Assembly (NCBI GenBank): GCA_024811115.1
Contig: JAKOGH010000652.1
Coordinates: 1-64,000, forward strand
Direction: 5' to 3'
DNA: 64,000 nt
DNA from: Terana coerulea
Taxonomy: Eukaryota > Basidiomycota > Agaricomycetes > Polyporales > Phanerochaetaceae
How positions within the stretch are numbered: position 1 is the stretch's first letter; each line of letters begins with the position of its first letter. Shown piece by piece: positions 33,214-45,313 of the stretch. The translations under genes were made by a program, and so were the position numbers. The notes under the pieces are model-generated. The model made no database searches. It saw nothing but the letters and a program-made list of their open reading frames with translations, and was not told where the DNA came from.

Positions 33214-33301
33214 CTCCTCCGCCCTCTCGACTGCTTTTGCATCACCACATTCCCTCCTCACGAACCTTTCCTCTTCCCTCTCATAACGAAAATCGACGAC
33301 A

Positions 33302-34846
33302 ATGTCCGCCCCTAAGGCTATCGGTATCGATTTGGGTACCACCTACTCGTAAGCCCTTTCCTTCTGTGCTTGCGGCGCGCAAATCTCAACCTTTTTTGGT
33401 AGGTGTGTCGGTGTCTGGCAAAACGACCGTGTTGAAATCATTGCCAACGACCAGGGTAACCGAACAACGCCCTCATATGTCTCTTTCTCGGACAATGAGC
33501 GTTTGATCGGCGATGCCGCAAAAAACCAGGTCGCGATGAATCCGCACAACACCGTCTTCGACGCCAAGCGTCTCATTGGACGCAAGTTCGCCGATGCCGA
33601 GGTACAGGCCGACATGAAGCATTTCCCCTTCAAGGTCATCGACAAGGCCGGCAAGCCGTACGTCGAGATTGAGTACCGCGGCGAGACCAAGCAATTCGTA
33701 AGTAACTCAGTTTTAATGCATGCCAACATATCGGATCCCTAAATCGAATTTATTTAGTCCCCTGAGGAGATCTCCTCCATGGTCCTGCTCAAGATGAAGG
33801 AGACCGCCGAGTCGTACCTAGGCCAGACCGTGACCAGTGCCGTCGTGACCGTCCCCGCGTACTTCAACGACTCGCAGCGTCAGGCCACCAAGGATGCCGG
33901 CACGATCTCTGGTATGAACATCCTCCGTATCATCAACGAGCCGACCGCCGCCGCCATTGCCTACGGTCTCGATAAGAAGACCCAAGGCGAGCGCAACGTC
34001 CTTATCTTCGATCTCGGAGGAGGAACCTTCGATGTCTCCCTCCTGACGATCGAGGAGGGCATTTTCGAGGTCAAGGCCACCGCCGGCGACACTCACCTTG
34101 GTGGTGAGGACTTCGACAACCGCCTGGTCAACCACTTCGTCCAGGAGTTCAAGAGGAAGTACAAGAAGGACTTGTCCTCCAATCCCCGTGCCCTCCGTCG
34201 TCTCCGTACCGCTTGCGAGCGTGCCAAGCGTACCCTCTCGTCTGCCACGCAGACCTCCATCGAGATCGACTCGCTCTTCGAGGGCATTGACTTCTACACC
34301 TCCCTCACTCGTGCGCGTTTCGAGGAGCTCTGCCAGGACCTCTTCCGTTCGACTCTCGAGCCCGTCGAGAAGGTCCTCCGCGACTCCAAGATCGACAAGG
34401 GCAACGTCCACGAGATCGTTCTCGTCGGCGGTTCCACCCGTATTCCCCGTATCGTCAAGCTCGTGTCCGACTTCTTCAACGGCAAGGAGCCCAACAAGTC
34501 CATCAACCCCGATGAGGCCGTCGCCTACGGTGCCGCTGTCCAGGCCGCCATTCTCTCCGGCGACACCTCCGAGAAGACCCAGGACCTTCTCCTTCTCGAC
34601 GTTGCCCCATTGTCCACCGGTATCGAGACGGCTGGCGGTGTCATGACTGCGCTCATCAAGCGTAACACCACCGTCCCCACCAAGAAGTCCGAGATCTTCT
34701 CGACTTACTCCGACAACCAGCCCGGTGTGCTCATCCAGGTGTACGAGGGTGAGCGTGCCCGCACCAAGGATAACAACCTTCTCGGCAAGTTCGAGCTTTC
34801 CGGCATCCCTCCGGCACCGCGTGGTGTTCCTCAGATCGAGGTCACC

Positions 34847-34879
<33 letters not shown>

Positions 34880-35374
34880 TCCGCTTCCGACAAGACCACC
34901 GGCAAGTCGAACCGCATCACCATCACCAACGACAAGGGCCGTCTGTCGAAGGAGGAGATTGAGCGCATGGTCTCCGAGGCAGAGAAGTACAAGGCCGAGG
35001 ATGAGGCCGCCGCCGCTCGCATCACCGCCAAGAACGGCCTCGAGTCGTATGCGTACAACCTCCGCAACACCCTCACCGACCCCTCAACCGGCGACAAGTT
35101 CCCCGCTGACGACAAGTCGAAGCTCGAGACCGCCGTCAACGAGGCCATCTCGTGGCTCGACAGCTCGCAGGAGGCCTCGAAGGAGGAGTACGAGGAGAAG
35201 CAGAAGGAGCTCGAGGGCATCGCCAACCCCATCATGCAGAAGCTTTACGCCGGCGCGGGCGGCGCACCAGAGGGCGGCTTCCCTGGCGGTGGTTTCCCTG
35301 GCGGTGCTCCCGGTGGCTTCCCCGGCGGTGCTGCTCCGTCAGAGGAGGGTCCCTCGGTCGAGGAGGTCGACTAA
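33302..35374 (+). CDS. ssa1: Cytosolic heat shock protein 70 (Ssa type)
   Basis: ATP-driven chaperone of cytosol and nucleus. Exons 33302-33348, 33403-33697 and 33758-35374 encode 652 residues. It starts [20 protein letters not shown]. Hsp70 signatures follow: [14 protein letters not shown], the third signature [17 protein letters not shown], linker region [16 protein letters not shown], substrate-binding [18 protein letters not shown] and [26 protein letters not shown] repeat run leads to the terminal EEVD that binds TPR co-chaperones. No organelle signal is present, so it is the cytosolic form. Codon choice is strongly biased to C-ending codons and few introns are present, as expected for a highly expressed gene. 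Two J-domain genes lie within 22 kb but are not adjacent. Confidence 0.98.
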
Positions 35375-35804
35375 ATGGACTGTGCTACCGTCGTTCTCGG
35401 ATAGTTTCTCGTCGATGTGCTTGTCTTCGCTTTCGGTTTAGTTCACAGCAGAATTAAGTAATGCAGCATGTATTGTACAACAGCATTCTAGACCTATTCA
35501 TCATTTCATTCGCACTCACAGCGTGGTTTGGTCAACGCGTGATTCCGTGACTTCGCTTGGACGTCGCACAAAACTGTGCAGACTGCAGGAACTGCTTGAG
35601 AAATCTGAGTAAGTTATGACCGTGTACTACGGTTCGTAGCTCACGAAGCCACCGCGACGATCGTGCGCTATGCGCAGGCCCAGCTAAGAAACGGCTGTAC
35701 ATGCCTTTCCTCTTCAATATGCCACAGAACGGACCAACGCGCAGAACAAGAGCGAACTTGGCACTCAGCAGATTGAGGCGGGCTCAAAAGATGCTTCAGG
35801 TAAC
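35375..35804. other. HSP70 3' region
   Basis: Holds the hsp70 3' untranslated region and the upstream flank of the tRNA gene. Nothing else is supported. Confidence 0.45.
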
Positions 35805-35902
35805 GGACCCTTAGCTCAGTGGTAGAGCATTGTACTTATGAGGTTATCTATCAGCCGGAGCATTTAATGCAAGGGTCCCGAGTTCAACCCTCGGAGGGTC
35901 CA
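35805..35902 (+). tRNA. tRNA-Ile(TAT) with long intron, second copy
   Basis: GGACCCT acceptor pairs with AGGGTCC; D arm TAGCTCAGTGGTAGAGC; anticodon stem TTGTA/TGCAA with CTTATG and a roughly 25-nt intron; T arm CCGAG-TTCAACC-CTCGG. It is nearly identical in body to the copy at 29089 but the D arm is more canonical (GCTC/GAGC) and the intron differs. A T-rich tract (ATTTTTTTC) lies about 25 nt downstream. Confidence 0.88.
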
Positions 35903-36317
35903 TTATTATTGCATCAAATTATCATTTTTTTCTGTGTTACACGATGTATCCAGCGCATTTGTTCTGACTTCTCCGAATTTTTTACTCGCCTACACTTGAA
36001 GTTGAGATACAATCAATGCAAGTGCCAGCTTTTTTCTTGTGATAAACCAAACATTTGAGGGGCCACAACCATCTCGAGGTCCCCTTTTGGAACGTTTAGC
36101 GCGAAAGAATCTTGCCGAACACACCTCACTCCTCCTTCCACTGCACGTTTACCATACGACCAGTTTCTACGTTGCAATCCGCAAGTAATCCCTCGTCCGC
36201 GTGGCCACTTATCACAGTCCAGTGGCTGAAGCACTACGCACGGCGTGCCCTGTCGGGACCTTCAACCACTACCCTTGGATGCGTACAGGCAGCGCCGGAC
36301 ATTGGAGAGAAGAAGGC
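35903..36317. other. Promoter region of the CCCH gene
   Basis: No coding exon or RNA recognised between the tRNA and the short first exon of the zinc-finger gene. Confidence 0.45.
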
Positions 36318-39146
36318 ATGCCACGGAAGAGATGTCACGTACGACCTTCTCCTGTTTTGTGGTTTTCGATTTCCTAACGTGACAAACAAAAAACATCGAT
36401 GCATGGTCCTTGCGCTTGGTCCGCGCACAGTGGTACGAAAACAACGGCACACCACGAACGAACTACAGCGGCACGAAGGGCTGCCCATATAGGAGCTGCT
36501 CATTTGCGCATCCGAAAGAATCAGGGTGGGACATCGCGGAATCTGTGCCACCACCTCCGCCGAACAAGTGGGGTGGACCGGAGCTGTCTAGGGAGCGGGA
36601 TAGGGACCTAGAGAACGAGCGAGAGCGAGACCATGGCTATGCGCGAGATCGAATACGTGGAAGAGATTCGGACAGAATGCGAGACAAGTCTCCACCACCA
36701 CCAAGCACGCCTACCGGGCCTGGGGGTCTGTCGACGTCTCCAGCGAAAGACCCGAGACGTCCGCGTGTTTCCTACGTCGCTTCGGGAGCTAGGGAAGCTG
36801 AACCTCTTGCCACAAGTACTAACAGCACACCCATGGGCAAATCGCCCGCTGTCAAATTCTCGGGCAGTTCCAGCTTCGGACCTAGCGCGAGAGCTGCCAG
36901 CCCTCCACGGCGAGACCCTGTTCCCAGGAGGAAAACACAACCTCACCGGTCGTCATCGTCTTTGTCGAGAACAGACACGGCCAGCATAGGGAGCCTGTCT
37001 CGAACGCAAGATCGCGGCAGGTCGCCTCCGCCTGACAGAATCAGACGCGCTAGCACTGCGAGCACATCCGCCGCCGCTACATCTTCGCCTACCCTTGCAT
37101 CCTCTGTCTCTAAGCTTGCACCAGCGGCTCCTATATTCAGCATGCCGCCTCCGCCCCCAATGCTGAAGTCCAGTACAACGCTTGCCCAAGTTGCTTCTGG
37201 TTCAGCTGCGCCACGTTCGGCCACCCCTACCTTCAGGAATACAACATCCAGGAATACCACGCCCGTGACACCCTCCGTAGGAAATGTCGGCACAGCTAGT
37301 GAACCCGCGCAAGCATCCAAAGATAAGGCAGGAAACCAGTCGAAGAGTCCTAGTCGACCAGATAAAGCCAAGGTCTGGGTCGATCGTATTAGGTGCGTGT
37401 CCTGCATCCGTGTTGCGTACATGAAACTGATTATATGCTATTATTCCGCCCTGACACTTGCAGGCCACTTGTCGACGCTCTGCTCTCGCGTACTACGTTT
37501 CTTTCCCTGGACGACGAGCTTGCATCGCTCCGCTCCCTGTCGACCTCGCGTCGACATGGTGAGCTGCCTGCAGGCCAGAAGGCGTCTTTAGAGAAGCAAA
37601 TCAAGGTCAAGGAAGAGAAATGGGCGAAGGCGAAGGCAGATATGAACAGCTGTGTCTATAAGCTTGTGGACGACCAAGTTTGGGCCGACGTGTGGCCTTC
37701 CCCGCCCTCGAAAGAAGGCAAGGGCAAGGAGAAAGAGAAGGGAGGAGACGCGCCATGGGAGGAAGGGGAAATCAAAGGTGCCGACACGAGGTTTATGGAG
37801 CTGAGAATGGTGGTTTGGCAAGTCAAGGATGCCATTGGCGATCTGTATGGTATGATGGGCGAGCTGAAGGGCGACCCCTCGTTCAAGTCCCAGTGGGCAC
37901 CTATATCGACGTCGACGTCTAGGGCCGCTGGTAAGGACGCGTCATCGACGGAGAAGAGGCCCATGAAGCGACGTAGGGCATCGACTCACGACGTCGATAT
38001 GGACATGGACATCTCCCCTGCACCGCCATCCGCATCTATCCCCTCTTCCTCTTCAGCGGCGATGGCAGCCCTCCCTGCCGTCTCTCAAGCTGCCCTCGAG
38101 AAGGTTCATGATGAAATAAGCACACTGGACGAACGCCTCGCGGAGCTCGAGAACAACATGACGCAGCTCGATAGGGACGTCCTCTCAGAGCTGGAGCTTC
38201 GTATGGAAGAACGGTTCGCAGAATTGACTTTGACTACGGGCCGACGAGACAGTACAGAAGATGTAGAAGATGAAGAACGGGGTGAAGCAGACGACGTGGA
38301 GAGGATGGCCGTCGATGGAGCAGACGGGGCACCAGCAGGTGTCGATACAGGTCAACCTACTGGCGGCGCACCCGTTGACGGGGAGGCCGCGGTGCGAGAG
38401 GCGCGAAAGAAGCTGCCTGTGAAGGGCCGTATGGAGTATGTGGAGTCCGAGGTCCAGGCGATAGGCCAGGATGTGTTCGAGGTCGCACGCGAGATGAGTG
38501 AAATCATAATTTCCGGCCGTGCGGCTACAGATGAGATGGCGAGATTGAAGAAGGAGAACGAGGAGATGAAGGGCAGGATTGAGCAGGTAAGCGGCTTCGC
38601 TTTGTCGTCGTCCTCTGCGCTCAAGGCTGGCTAAAATGCCGTGAACGCACGCTAACACGAGATTCCGTTTAGCTCGAGAAGCAAAATCAAGCGAACGACG
38701 CTACTCTAAAAAGCTTCCGTGCGGAAATGGACGCCTTGAACACGGCTCTCCAGTCTTATGTCAGCCAGGCCCCACGTTCACCCTCTCCCAAACGCGCTTC
38801 AGCCTCCGTTGTGCCTCCCGAGCGCGTCGCCCCAGAAATACCGTCAACTGCAGCTCTCGTTCAGACCATCGGCCCTCTCTTGTTGCAGTCTATCCGTGAA
38901 GACCTTGCCCCGACCTTCGAGACGCTCAAAGCTCAGATCCAGGAGATGCTGCAGTCGCATAACACGCAGATCAGCCAGACGGTGATGAGCAAGCTGGAGC
39001 TGACGCTGCGTACGGTGGACACGATCTACGCATGGCTCGAACGGGCGAATGCGCAGTACGGACCGTCCGCGCAACCGCAGACGAACGGCGCGGCTTCGAC
39101 ACAAGGGCGAGGTAGTGCACCTCCTGGGACATCCTCCCCAACGTGA
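36318..39146 (+). CDS. CCCH zinc-finger coiled-coil protein
   Basis: The first exon is tiny (36318-36338, MPRKRCH) and supplies the first cysteine. The next exon begins WYENNGTPRTNYSGTKGCPY and continues RSCSFAHP, completing a single CCCH finger at the extreme N-terminus. A long Arg/Glu/Asp-rich and Ser/Pro-rich disordered region follows (RERDRDLENERERDHGYARD). The second half is helical: EKQIKVKEEKWAKAKADMNS, LEKVHDEISTLDERLAELE, MARLKKENEEMKGRIEQ. Basic KRPMKRRRAS may be a nuclear signal. The end is Pro/Thr-rich (APPGTSSPT). Introns after DRIR and GRIEQ join in frame. CCCH fingers usually bind RNA; coiled coils suggest a scaffold. Specific function unknown. I chose the start because only it restores the CCCH motif. 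Confidence 0.75.
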
Positions 39147-40042
39147 ATGCCGTGGCCGGTACCTCGATGGCTGCACCTCCTTTGTATAGCATTCCCAAGC
39201 CCGCTCCTCACTAGGCTTTCGGGACTTGAACTTAGTCTGGCATCCGTCGTGGCGAAGCTTTCGAGTATTAGTTCCGCCCAAGCCTTGATCACTGCATGTT
39301 GACCATTTCCCTCGCTGTTGTTTGTTGTACACCTCATCATGTTAATTATTCTTGCGGCACCCAATGCATCTATCCCTCCAAAGCATCCAAATAGTGCGAT
39401 ACAAGCCATATATTGAATGTTAACCACACCGGCATGCAATTCTCGGGACTGAGTACATGCTCTTGTTATGTGCCTGCTCTCCCCATGAACGCTATGCTTC
39501 GTCGTCCATTCAGAGAGTAACGGGAGCACAGCCGATGCCGATGCCACCCTGAGCAACTCTTAGCCAAGAATGCAGTGAGCATGTAGGTAAAACACGCACG
39601 ACAACGCCGTTAGAGCAGGAGACGGGGCTCGAGGAACACTCGGAGCCTGAGCCCACGCTGGCGACGCTGATGGGGCTGCAGTTACGATGCTGGCCTCTGT
39701 ACGTGAGTGGCTATAGCATGTCGCGTGCCTGGTATAGCTGTACAGTACCGCGACGAAAGGTGGTAAAGTTCAACGTTATGTAATCAGCGCCACAAGGCCA
39801 ACGCCAGTGATCCGTCGGATCGACATTTGAGCGCCCATATGGCCGCCGGCGGTCTGCGTCGTGACTTCGAGCTTCAAGCTGGCCATGGATTGTAGACTGG
39901 TGATCTAATGCTGATAGTTGATACCGATAAAAGACTAGATTGATGCTGCAGTTTCGGAGAAAATGTCCCAAGGAAATATTACAAAAGGAGTAAGTGTTAC
40001 AGAAGGTACAATGATACATGCAGATACCTAGTAGCCCGCCGC
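39147..40042. other. Convergent intergenic region
   Basis: Nearly 900 bases between two converging genes. Frames on the minus strand up to 176 codons overlap the end of the CCCH gene and look like shadows. No repeat or RNA recognised. Confidence 0.45.
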
Positions 40043-41271
40043 CTAACCCGTCACCACCAGCTGCTCTACTCGATCACCGTGCCTTGCGTGCCTTTGCACC
40101 TCGCTTCGGGCTTGTCGAGGCTTCCCCTTGACCTTGCCAGACGCATTGCCCTTCGACTCCGGCTTAGCGTCTTTCTTCGAAAACAGTTTCTCCTGCAACT
40201 TCGCGAACTCCTCGTCGTCAATGTCGGGCGGCGCAGGCGCGGCCTCCTTCCGCGACCTTTTCCTCGGGGACTCCTGCACGTCCTCGTCCTCATCGGCGGC
40301 AGCTTTTCCGCGCTTCTTGCCCTTAGCTTTGCCTTTCGCGGGGGGCTCTGCGTATTTCGCCGCGAGACCGTCGAAGAATGAGTCCATATTCTTCCGCTTC
40401 TTGAGGATAAGCGCCTGCAGCGTGGACGTGTCTCCGTATTCTTCGTCTCCTTCTGCATCTTCTTCTTCTACTGTCATGGCTTTAGCCTTCCCTTTCCCGG
40501 CCGCCTTACCCTTGGGCTTCTTCTCGCTTGGTTTCCCGGAGCCGTAAAACTCGTCCCACACGCCGAGCTCCTTCGCAAGAGCCTCCGCCTCTTCTGCCTC
40601 CTTGTCGCGCTGCTTCTTACGGACGAGCTTCGCCTTCTCATCCTTCAGCTCCGTCTCCCACGTCTTCAGCGACGGCAGCTCGCCGACCTTGATGAGCCCT
40701 GAGATGACGACGATGAAGCGGGCCTCGTCGTCGAATGCACTATGTGGAATGTGCTGCATGATGCTTTCGAGCGAGCCGTCGTGCTCTGTGTAAGCTGCCT
40801 TCAGGTCGTCGACCTCCTCTTGCGAGCCTGCATACATGCTCAGCAATCTACCAATGGCTGAGAATCAAAGCACTGCGCACCTTGGTATTCCTTCTTCAGC
40901 TCATCCAGCTTCTCCTTCGTAACACGATCAAACAGCTCCTCGAAATACGCCTCCCAGCCGCCCTCGCCTGCCCCAAAGTCCATCCCTTCGTCTGTGCGGC
41001 CCGTCTTGTCATAGCGCTCTCTTCGTATCTCGTCACCAAGCACGGCATAGGAGAAACCAATCTGCTGAAAGCGGAGCAACGTCGCTACCTTGGCCTCCTC
41101 GTCCTTGCCAGCATGCTTATCGGGGTGGTGCACGAGCGCGAGCTTGCGGTACGCCTTCTTGATGTCGTCGGCCTTGGCGTCGGGCGTGATACCGAGCACG
41201 GCATATAGGTCGACGGACTCTGGGTCCTCGTTGGGAAAGAACTGAGTTATGGGGTCGGGGCGGTCGTCCAT
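40043..41271 (-). CDS. DNAJC9-like J-domain protein
   Basis: Exon 1 starts MDDRPDPITQFFPNEDPESV and holds the J domain: DLYAVLGITPDAKADDIKKA, HHPDKHAG with HPD, and RFQQIGFSYAVLGDEIRRE. An intron after KKEYQG leads to SQEEVDDLKAAYTEHDGS and SIMQHIPHSAFDDEARF, the region that in DNAJC9 binds histone H3-H4. A Lys/Glu-rich nuclear tail follows (KKRKNMDSFFDGLAAKYAE, ESPRKRSRKEAAPAPPD). DNAJC9 family members are nuclear histone chaperones that recruit Hsp70. The last 25 residues are uncertain, since a neighbouring frame (ending GTQGTVIE) is equally plausible. Confidence 0.85.
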
Positions 41272-41486
41272 CGCGGTTTACTGTAGCGGGGGATGGAGGC
41301 AGGTGGGAAACGCGTCGTCACGCGCCGGAACGCGTCTTGTTGATTACCGTCACACCCGTGACTGCCGTGATGGAGGCGCGCTTTCCGCCTCGCGACCGTC
41401 ACGCCGAGATTGAGAGGTTTCACCGAGCCGGAGATGCGACTCCTGGACTAAACTGGGGCCAAGAACCAACGTATGCCCATTTCTTC

Positions 41487-42386
41487 ATGTTGCCTACTAT
41501 GCTTACAACGCTCACTTTCCTTCCCGCTCTTTTTCTGATTTTGGCTGCGTCGGTCCAGCGGGCGGACGCGCAGGTTGTCGTTGGCGGACAGATATACACG
41601 AATGGACTGGCTATCGTCGACGCGCCGCAGCCGGGAACGTGAGTTTCATTCTATGTACCCCCTTAGTATTTTATTTTATTTTATTTTATTGAATATGGCA
41701 GGACCTTGCATGCTGGTGCGACGCAGAGCGTAGCCATCGACATAAGCGGGGACGGACATCTTCCCACCTCCTCGTCCAGCCCTTCCTCCAGCTCAGCAAC
41801 GCACTACAGCTTGCTTGAAGTCTACCTCACATCCTTTGCTAGCAGCTTCAACTTGACCGTCTCTCAAGGCGATGGGCTGCTCGCGCAGGAGCCGGATAGC
41901 ACCGTGAAGCACATCAACTGGAACATCGAGAGCTGCATTCCAAACGGGAACTACAACGTGCGTCCGCTTAGTATCTATAGCATCTCGCTGACATCTCCTA
42001 ACCGCTGTCAACGTCTTTCTCTGCAGCTCACATTCTACGAAACCTCGGTCATAAACTCACAGCCATTCTTTACAATCACGCCTATCCCGTACGTCTTCAC
42101 CCGTTTGTCTCATTGACACCGCATATACTCAGTATTTTCCCATATCGCAGAATTGAGATTCAAAATACATCGCCCTCAAGCTCCTGCGCCAAACGGCACG
42201 AATCCGATACAAAGCTTCCCGCAGACCCAGTCCGCGCCGGCACACAGCCCGTGGCTCGACGCGAACAACTCGACGTCGAACGTGCAGTTCCCGAGCACCG
42301 CGAACGGCGCACTTTGCGAGCATATCCGCCACGGAGCCGGTGCAATGGCGTTGCTTGTTGTGCCAGCCCTGTCGTTATTACTCTGA
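41487..42386 (+). CDS. GPI-anchored Kre9/Knh1-like cell wall protein
   Basis: Starts MLPTMLTTLTFLPALFLILA, a signal peptide cleaved near ADAQ. The body (QIYTNGLAIVDAPQPGT, THYSLLEVYLTSFASSFNLT, KHINWNIESCIPNGNYNLTF, SQPFFTITPIPIEIQN) fits the Ser/Thr-rich GPI-anchored family with a Kre9/Knh1 N-terminal fold, involved in wall glucan organisation. The final part has N-glycosylation sites (NGTNP, NNSTSN) and ends in a hydrophobic GPI-type tail (HGAGAMALLVVPALSLLL). The tail is in another frame from IEIQNTSP. Reading the CCC at 42173-42175 as CC joins them. The first intron carries an ATTTT-type microsatellite (about 41667-41691). Confidence 0.75.
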
Positions 42387-42811
42387 GTTTCGGCACCTTT
42401 TACGTTGAACGTTGAGGGAAGGACGGGCTCGTTCATTAGGACTGTCTCTCCACAGGGTCTACACGAAGACACTAGTACTATATCCAATGTATTTTGGTAT
42501 AACATTGTCGACCCATTCCCAACAGTCCGAACGTCCTACAAAACCACATGCACATCACAACCACTGTTACCTCCTGGACAACAAAGCATGAACGAATAAA
42601 TTACGGGAATCCGAAACGTAAGGGTGATAGTTAAAAGGCTATGTAAACGAGTCCGTGGCGTGAGAGAAGGGCTGTGGAGCCAGGTTGTGTGAAGGGTAAT
42701 TGCGATCAGGGTCCTGGAGTGTAGTCCGTCCGCCTTCTTCACTTTCCAGGGGGCATGACATCGTGTCGTAACATCGTGCTTGCGTGCGTGCGCGCTGGCG
42801 CCGGGGCTTGC
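42387..42811. other. Convergent intergenic region
   Basis: Between the 3' ends of the GPI protein gene and the membrane protein gene. No feature recognised. Confidence 0.45.
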
Positions 42812-44676
42812 TCATTCGATTGATATCCGCGGTTGCAGCTGGTGGCCGCCCGCGTAGCCCGTGCCCTCGATGTCGTGGTCCCCTAATTTATCGTTGAGAG
42901 GGGTTGATGAGTACTTTCTTCTCTTCGCAGTCACATCTACATGACGAGAAAAAGAAATGAGCATTCACCGAAAAGATCAAGCTTGTTGTTAAGCTTATTC
43001 GTCGCGACGGGTCTATAAAGCTTTGACTGACCGTGGAGCTTCGAGGCGAGGAGGCCCTTGTCGAAGTCGGCAAAGCAACGCAGGCCGACCGCAAACGTTG
43101 CGAAAAGTAGCAGGAATGCCACAATGGCTATAACATGCCTGTCAGCGAAAGCATATATGGAGGGTGAGGGAGACGTACTAAACACTGTCAGTGTCGCCCG
43201 CGTTGTCTGGTACTGCTCTCTTGACGCGGGCTCATAGAACCGCACAAGTTTGAAGACTAGGGCATCTACGTCAGCACCACGGCGTCACCTCGGCACAGCT
43301 GCCGACTCACTGAAGTATGTCTCAGCGGCAAGCATGAGCGCGAGCGATATCGACATCAGCCTGTAGGCAGGGAAGCGGCCATTCAGCTGCCCCACTACAA
43401 TATAGATAAGCTGCCGGCACGCACCACTTGATTTCACGTTGCACGGCAGAAGCGCAGCCTGCGAGCAAAAACAGAACGACGGGGATGGCCGCTATTGTCA
43501 ACCCGAACTCTGTTGAGTCGGTTTGCAGGACGACGATTAACAGCTGGCATGAATTCATTGTCAGATGAGCTCATTCGCGACAGAGAAGGGCTCACCTGCA
43601 CGGTGACTCCAATGAAGCAGAAGAAGTCGAACTTGAGGAGGCAGATCATAATCTGGTAGAACTGGAACATCGCTAAAAACATTCGTGTGATTAGGGCCCA
43701 TTTCGCTATTCACAACGATCACGCTTACTCTTCATCGCGGGGTTTGCACCGACCACATGGAAGATAGCCCAGCTACATGGGTCGTTCAGAGCTTCTCGCA
43801 GTGCCAGCTAACTCGAACACCCACCCAAACTCGAAGTACAGCTCTCGAATCCAGAACAGCAACGAGAACCAGGACACGAAGATGATGACTGGCGGCACGA
43901 TGAGGAATGGCAAGACTTTCGCCCAGAGTGACCCTGGTCCGGTTCCAGTCTGCAAGATTCCTTAGCCACCAATTCCGTAGTTTTATCGAGATATAGACAC
44001 GCACCACCCAACTTGGAGAACCTGGTTGCACAAGCGCTGCTCTGGTTTCGTGTATCTGGATGGCTGCGAACACAACGAGCGCTAGATGGAAGCCTGACAT
44101 CGCCACATGAGCCACATTGCATATTCGTGCTCGCAGGTGGTGGAAGAAAGCACAGGAAGTGCTGCGGAAGGCGAGGACTTACCTAATATTCCTATTAGTT
44201 GGATAACGTTCCGCAGACGGAGGGCATCGAAAGCCATGAGCAGCTCGAAGATTCTGTTGAGAGGTAAGAGGGGATAGCGAATGAGACTGGGTGTATGAAC
44301 GCACACCGCGAGAATGAACAGTGCTAGGTAACACGGTATCGTTTTGTAGTTGGCTTTTGTGAGGTCCACTTGCTCTTCAATCTTATCAAATGCGGCGAAT
44401 GCTACCCGTGAGCACAATACGACCTAGCATGCCAGAATACGGAATACGCACGAAGCCGAAGACAGTGGCAACCATCGCAAGCACCACGAATCCCTCTGTA
44501 ACCAATTTGAGCTCAACGCCACCTACGATAGCAGCTTGGCAAAGGGTGGACTAACGTATGAGAACTACACGAGGCCCAAGGCGTGAGCAATAGCGGTAAT
44601 GATCGGCTACATGCTGCTTACTGGTGATCATGAACGCCCTTTGGGCTCTCGTGGACAAAAGTGGCTCCAAAGCCAT
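42812..44676 (-). CDS. Polytopic membrane protein, family unassigned
   Basis: Many small exons on the minus strand. The model starts MALEPLLSTRAQRAFMIT at 44676, then LVTEGFVVLAMVATVFGF, AFAAFDKIEEQVDLTKANYK, CYLALFILA, IFELLMAFDALRLRNVIQL, LALVVFAAIQIHETRAALVQ, VLPFLIVPPVIIFVSWFSLL, MFQFYQIMICLLKFDFFCFI, FGLTIAAIPVVLFLLAGCAS, a segment near LMSISLALMLAAETYF, and IVAFLLLFATFAVGLRCFAD. The final exon ends KLGDHDIEGTGYAGG and LQPRISIE. About eight to ten membrane spans and a cytoplasmic hydrophilic tail are likely. Fungal homologues of this layout are usually named only as membrane proteins. One intron near the start (44555-44523) would be just 33 nt. Confidence 0.7.
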
Positions 44677-45313
44677 GGTTGCTGGGGCTTCTTAGTACGT
44701 GAGAGTGCAGGTGTGTGTGGCTCGCGGTCGCCTCGCGGTCGTAACGGGTGGAAGGAAAAGGAGCAAGCGAAACGAAGCGGAAGAGAGCGGCGACGGTCCT
44801 GGCCCAGAGCGAGTCGGACCAGAAAGAGGATGGCGGACAGGAAAAGAGTCTGGAGGAGATGGGAGGAAGAAGGGGATGGTGCCGCAAGGGCTGTGTCAAT
44901 CAAACAGCCGCCGAGTCGGCAGCTCCCATTGGAGGTGAAACACGCGCCTGTGGCGGCTTGGCCCGAGCAGCGAACCGCCACCACGCAGGCAGTGCCCAAT
45001 ATGGAAGGCATAGCATTCGGCCTTTGCGCTGTGGAGCGCGGTGTAGGCCTGTATAGTCTTGTGTGCAAGAAAGTGTCTACCGTTCTGTAAGGAAGCACAA
45101 CCTCGAGTGCACTCACAAGCATCTCACCAATTTTTGTGTTGTTTTTGCGACCGCCCTGCCTGTCTCGCTCGGGGCGGGTGCCTGTCGTCAACGTCGTGAT
45201 CAGCATTACAGACCGGTGTCGGGCGACCCGCGATGGAAAACGCAAGCTACGTGGGTACTATGTAGTATCTCCGATCCTGCCGACATATATACACCGGTGT
45301 ATCAGTGATGTGT
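44677..45313. other. Intergenic, promoter of the membrane protein gene
   Basis: Frames on both strands here (up to 205 codons) overlap one another, are Arg/Ser-rich and match no family. Purine-rich GGAAAAGGAGCAAGCG tracts occur around 44750-44890. Nothing else is supported. Confidence 0.45.

Larger units (their letters stand above)
32164..33301. other. Divergent intergenic region tom40/hsp70
   Basis: Contains the tom40 promoter on the left and the HSP70 promoter on the right. Reading frames of 75-150 codons here lack family resemblance and overlap on both strands. Confidence 0.5.

Noticed and set aside
33818..35235. Long antisense reading frames opposite HSP70
   Set aside because: They arise from the strong codon bias of HSP70 (C-ending codons leave few stops on the other strand) and have no family resemblance.
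41667..41691. ATTTT-type microsatellite
   Set aside because: Short simple repeat within an intron of the GPI protein gene; unremarkable.
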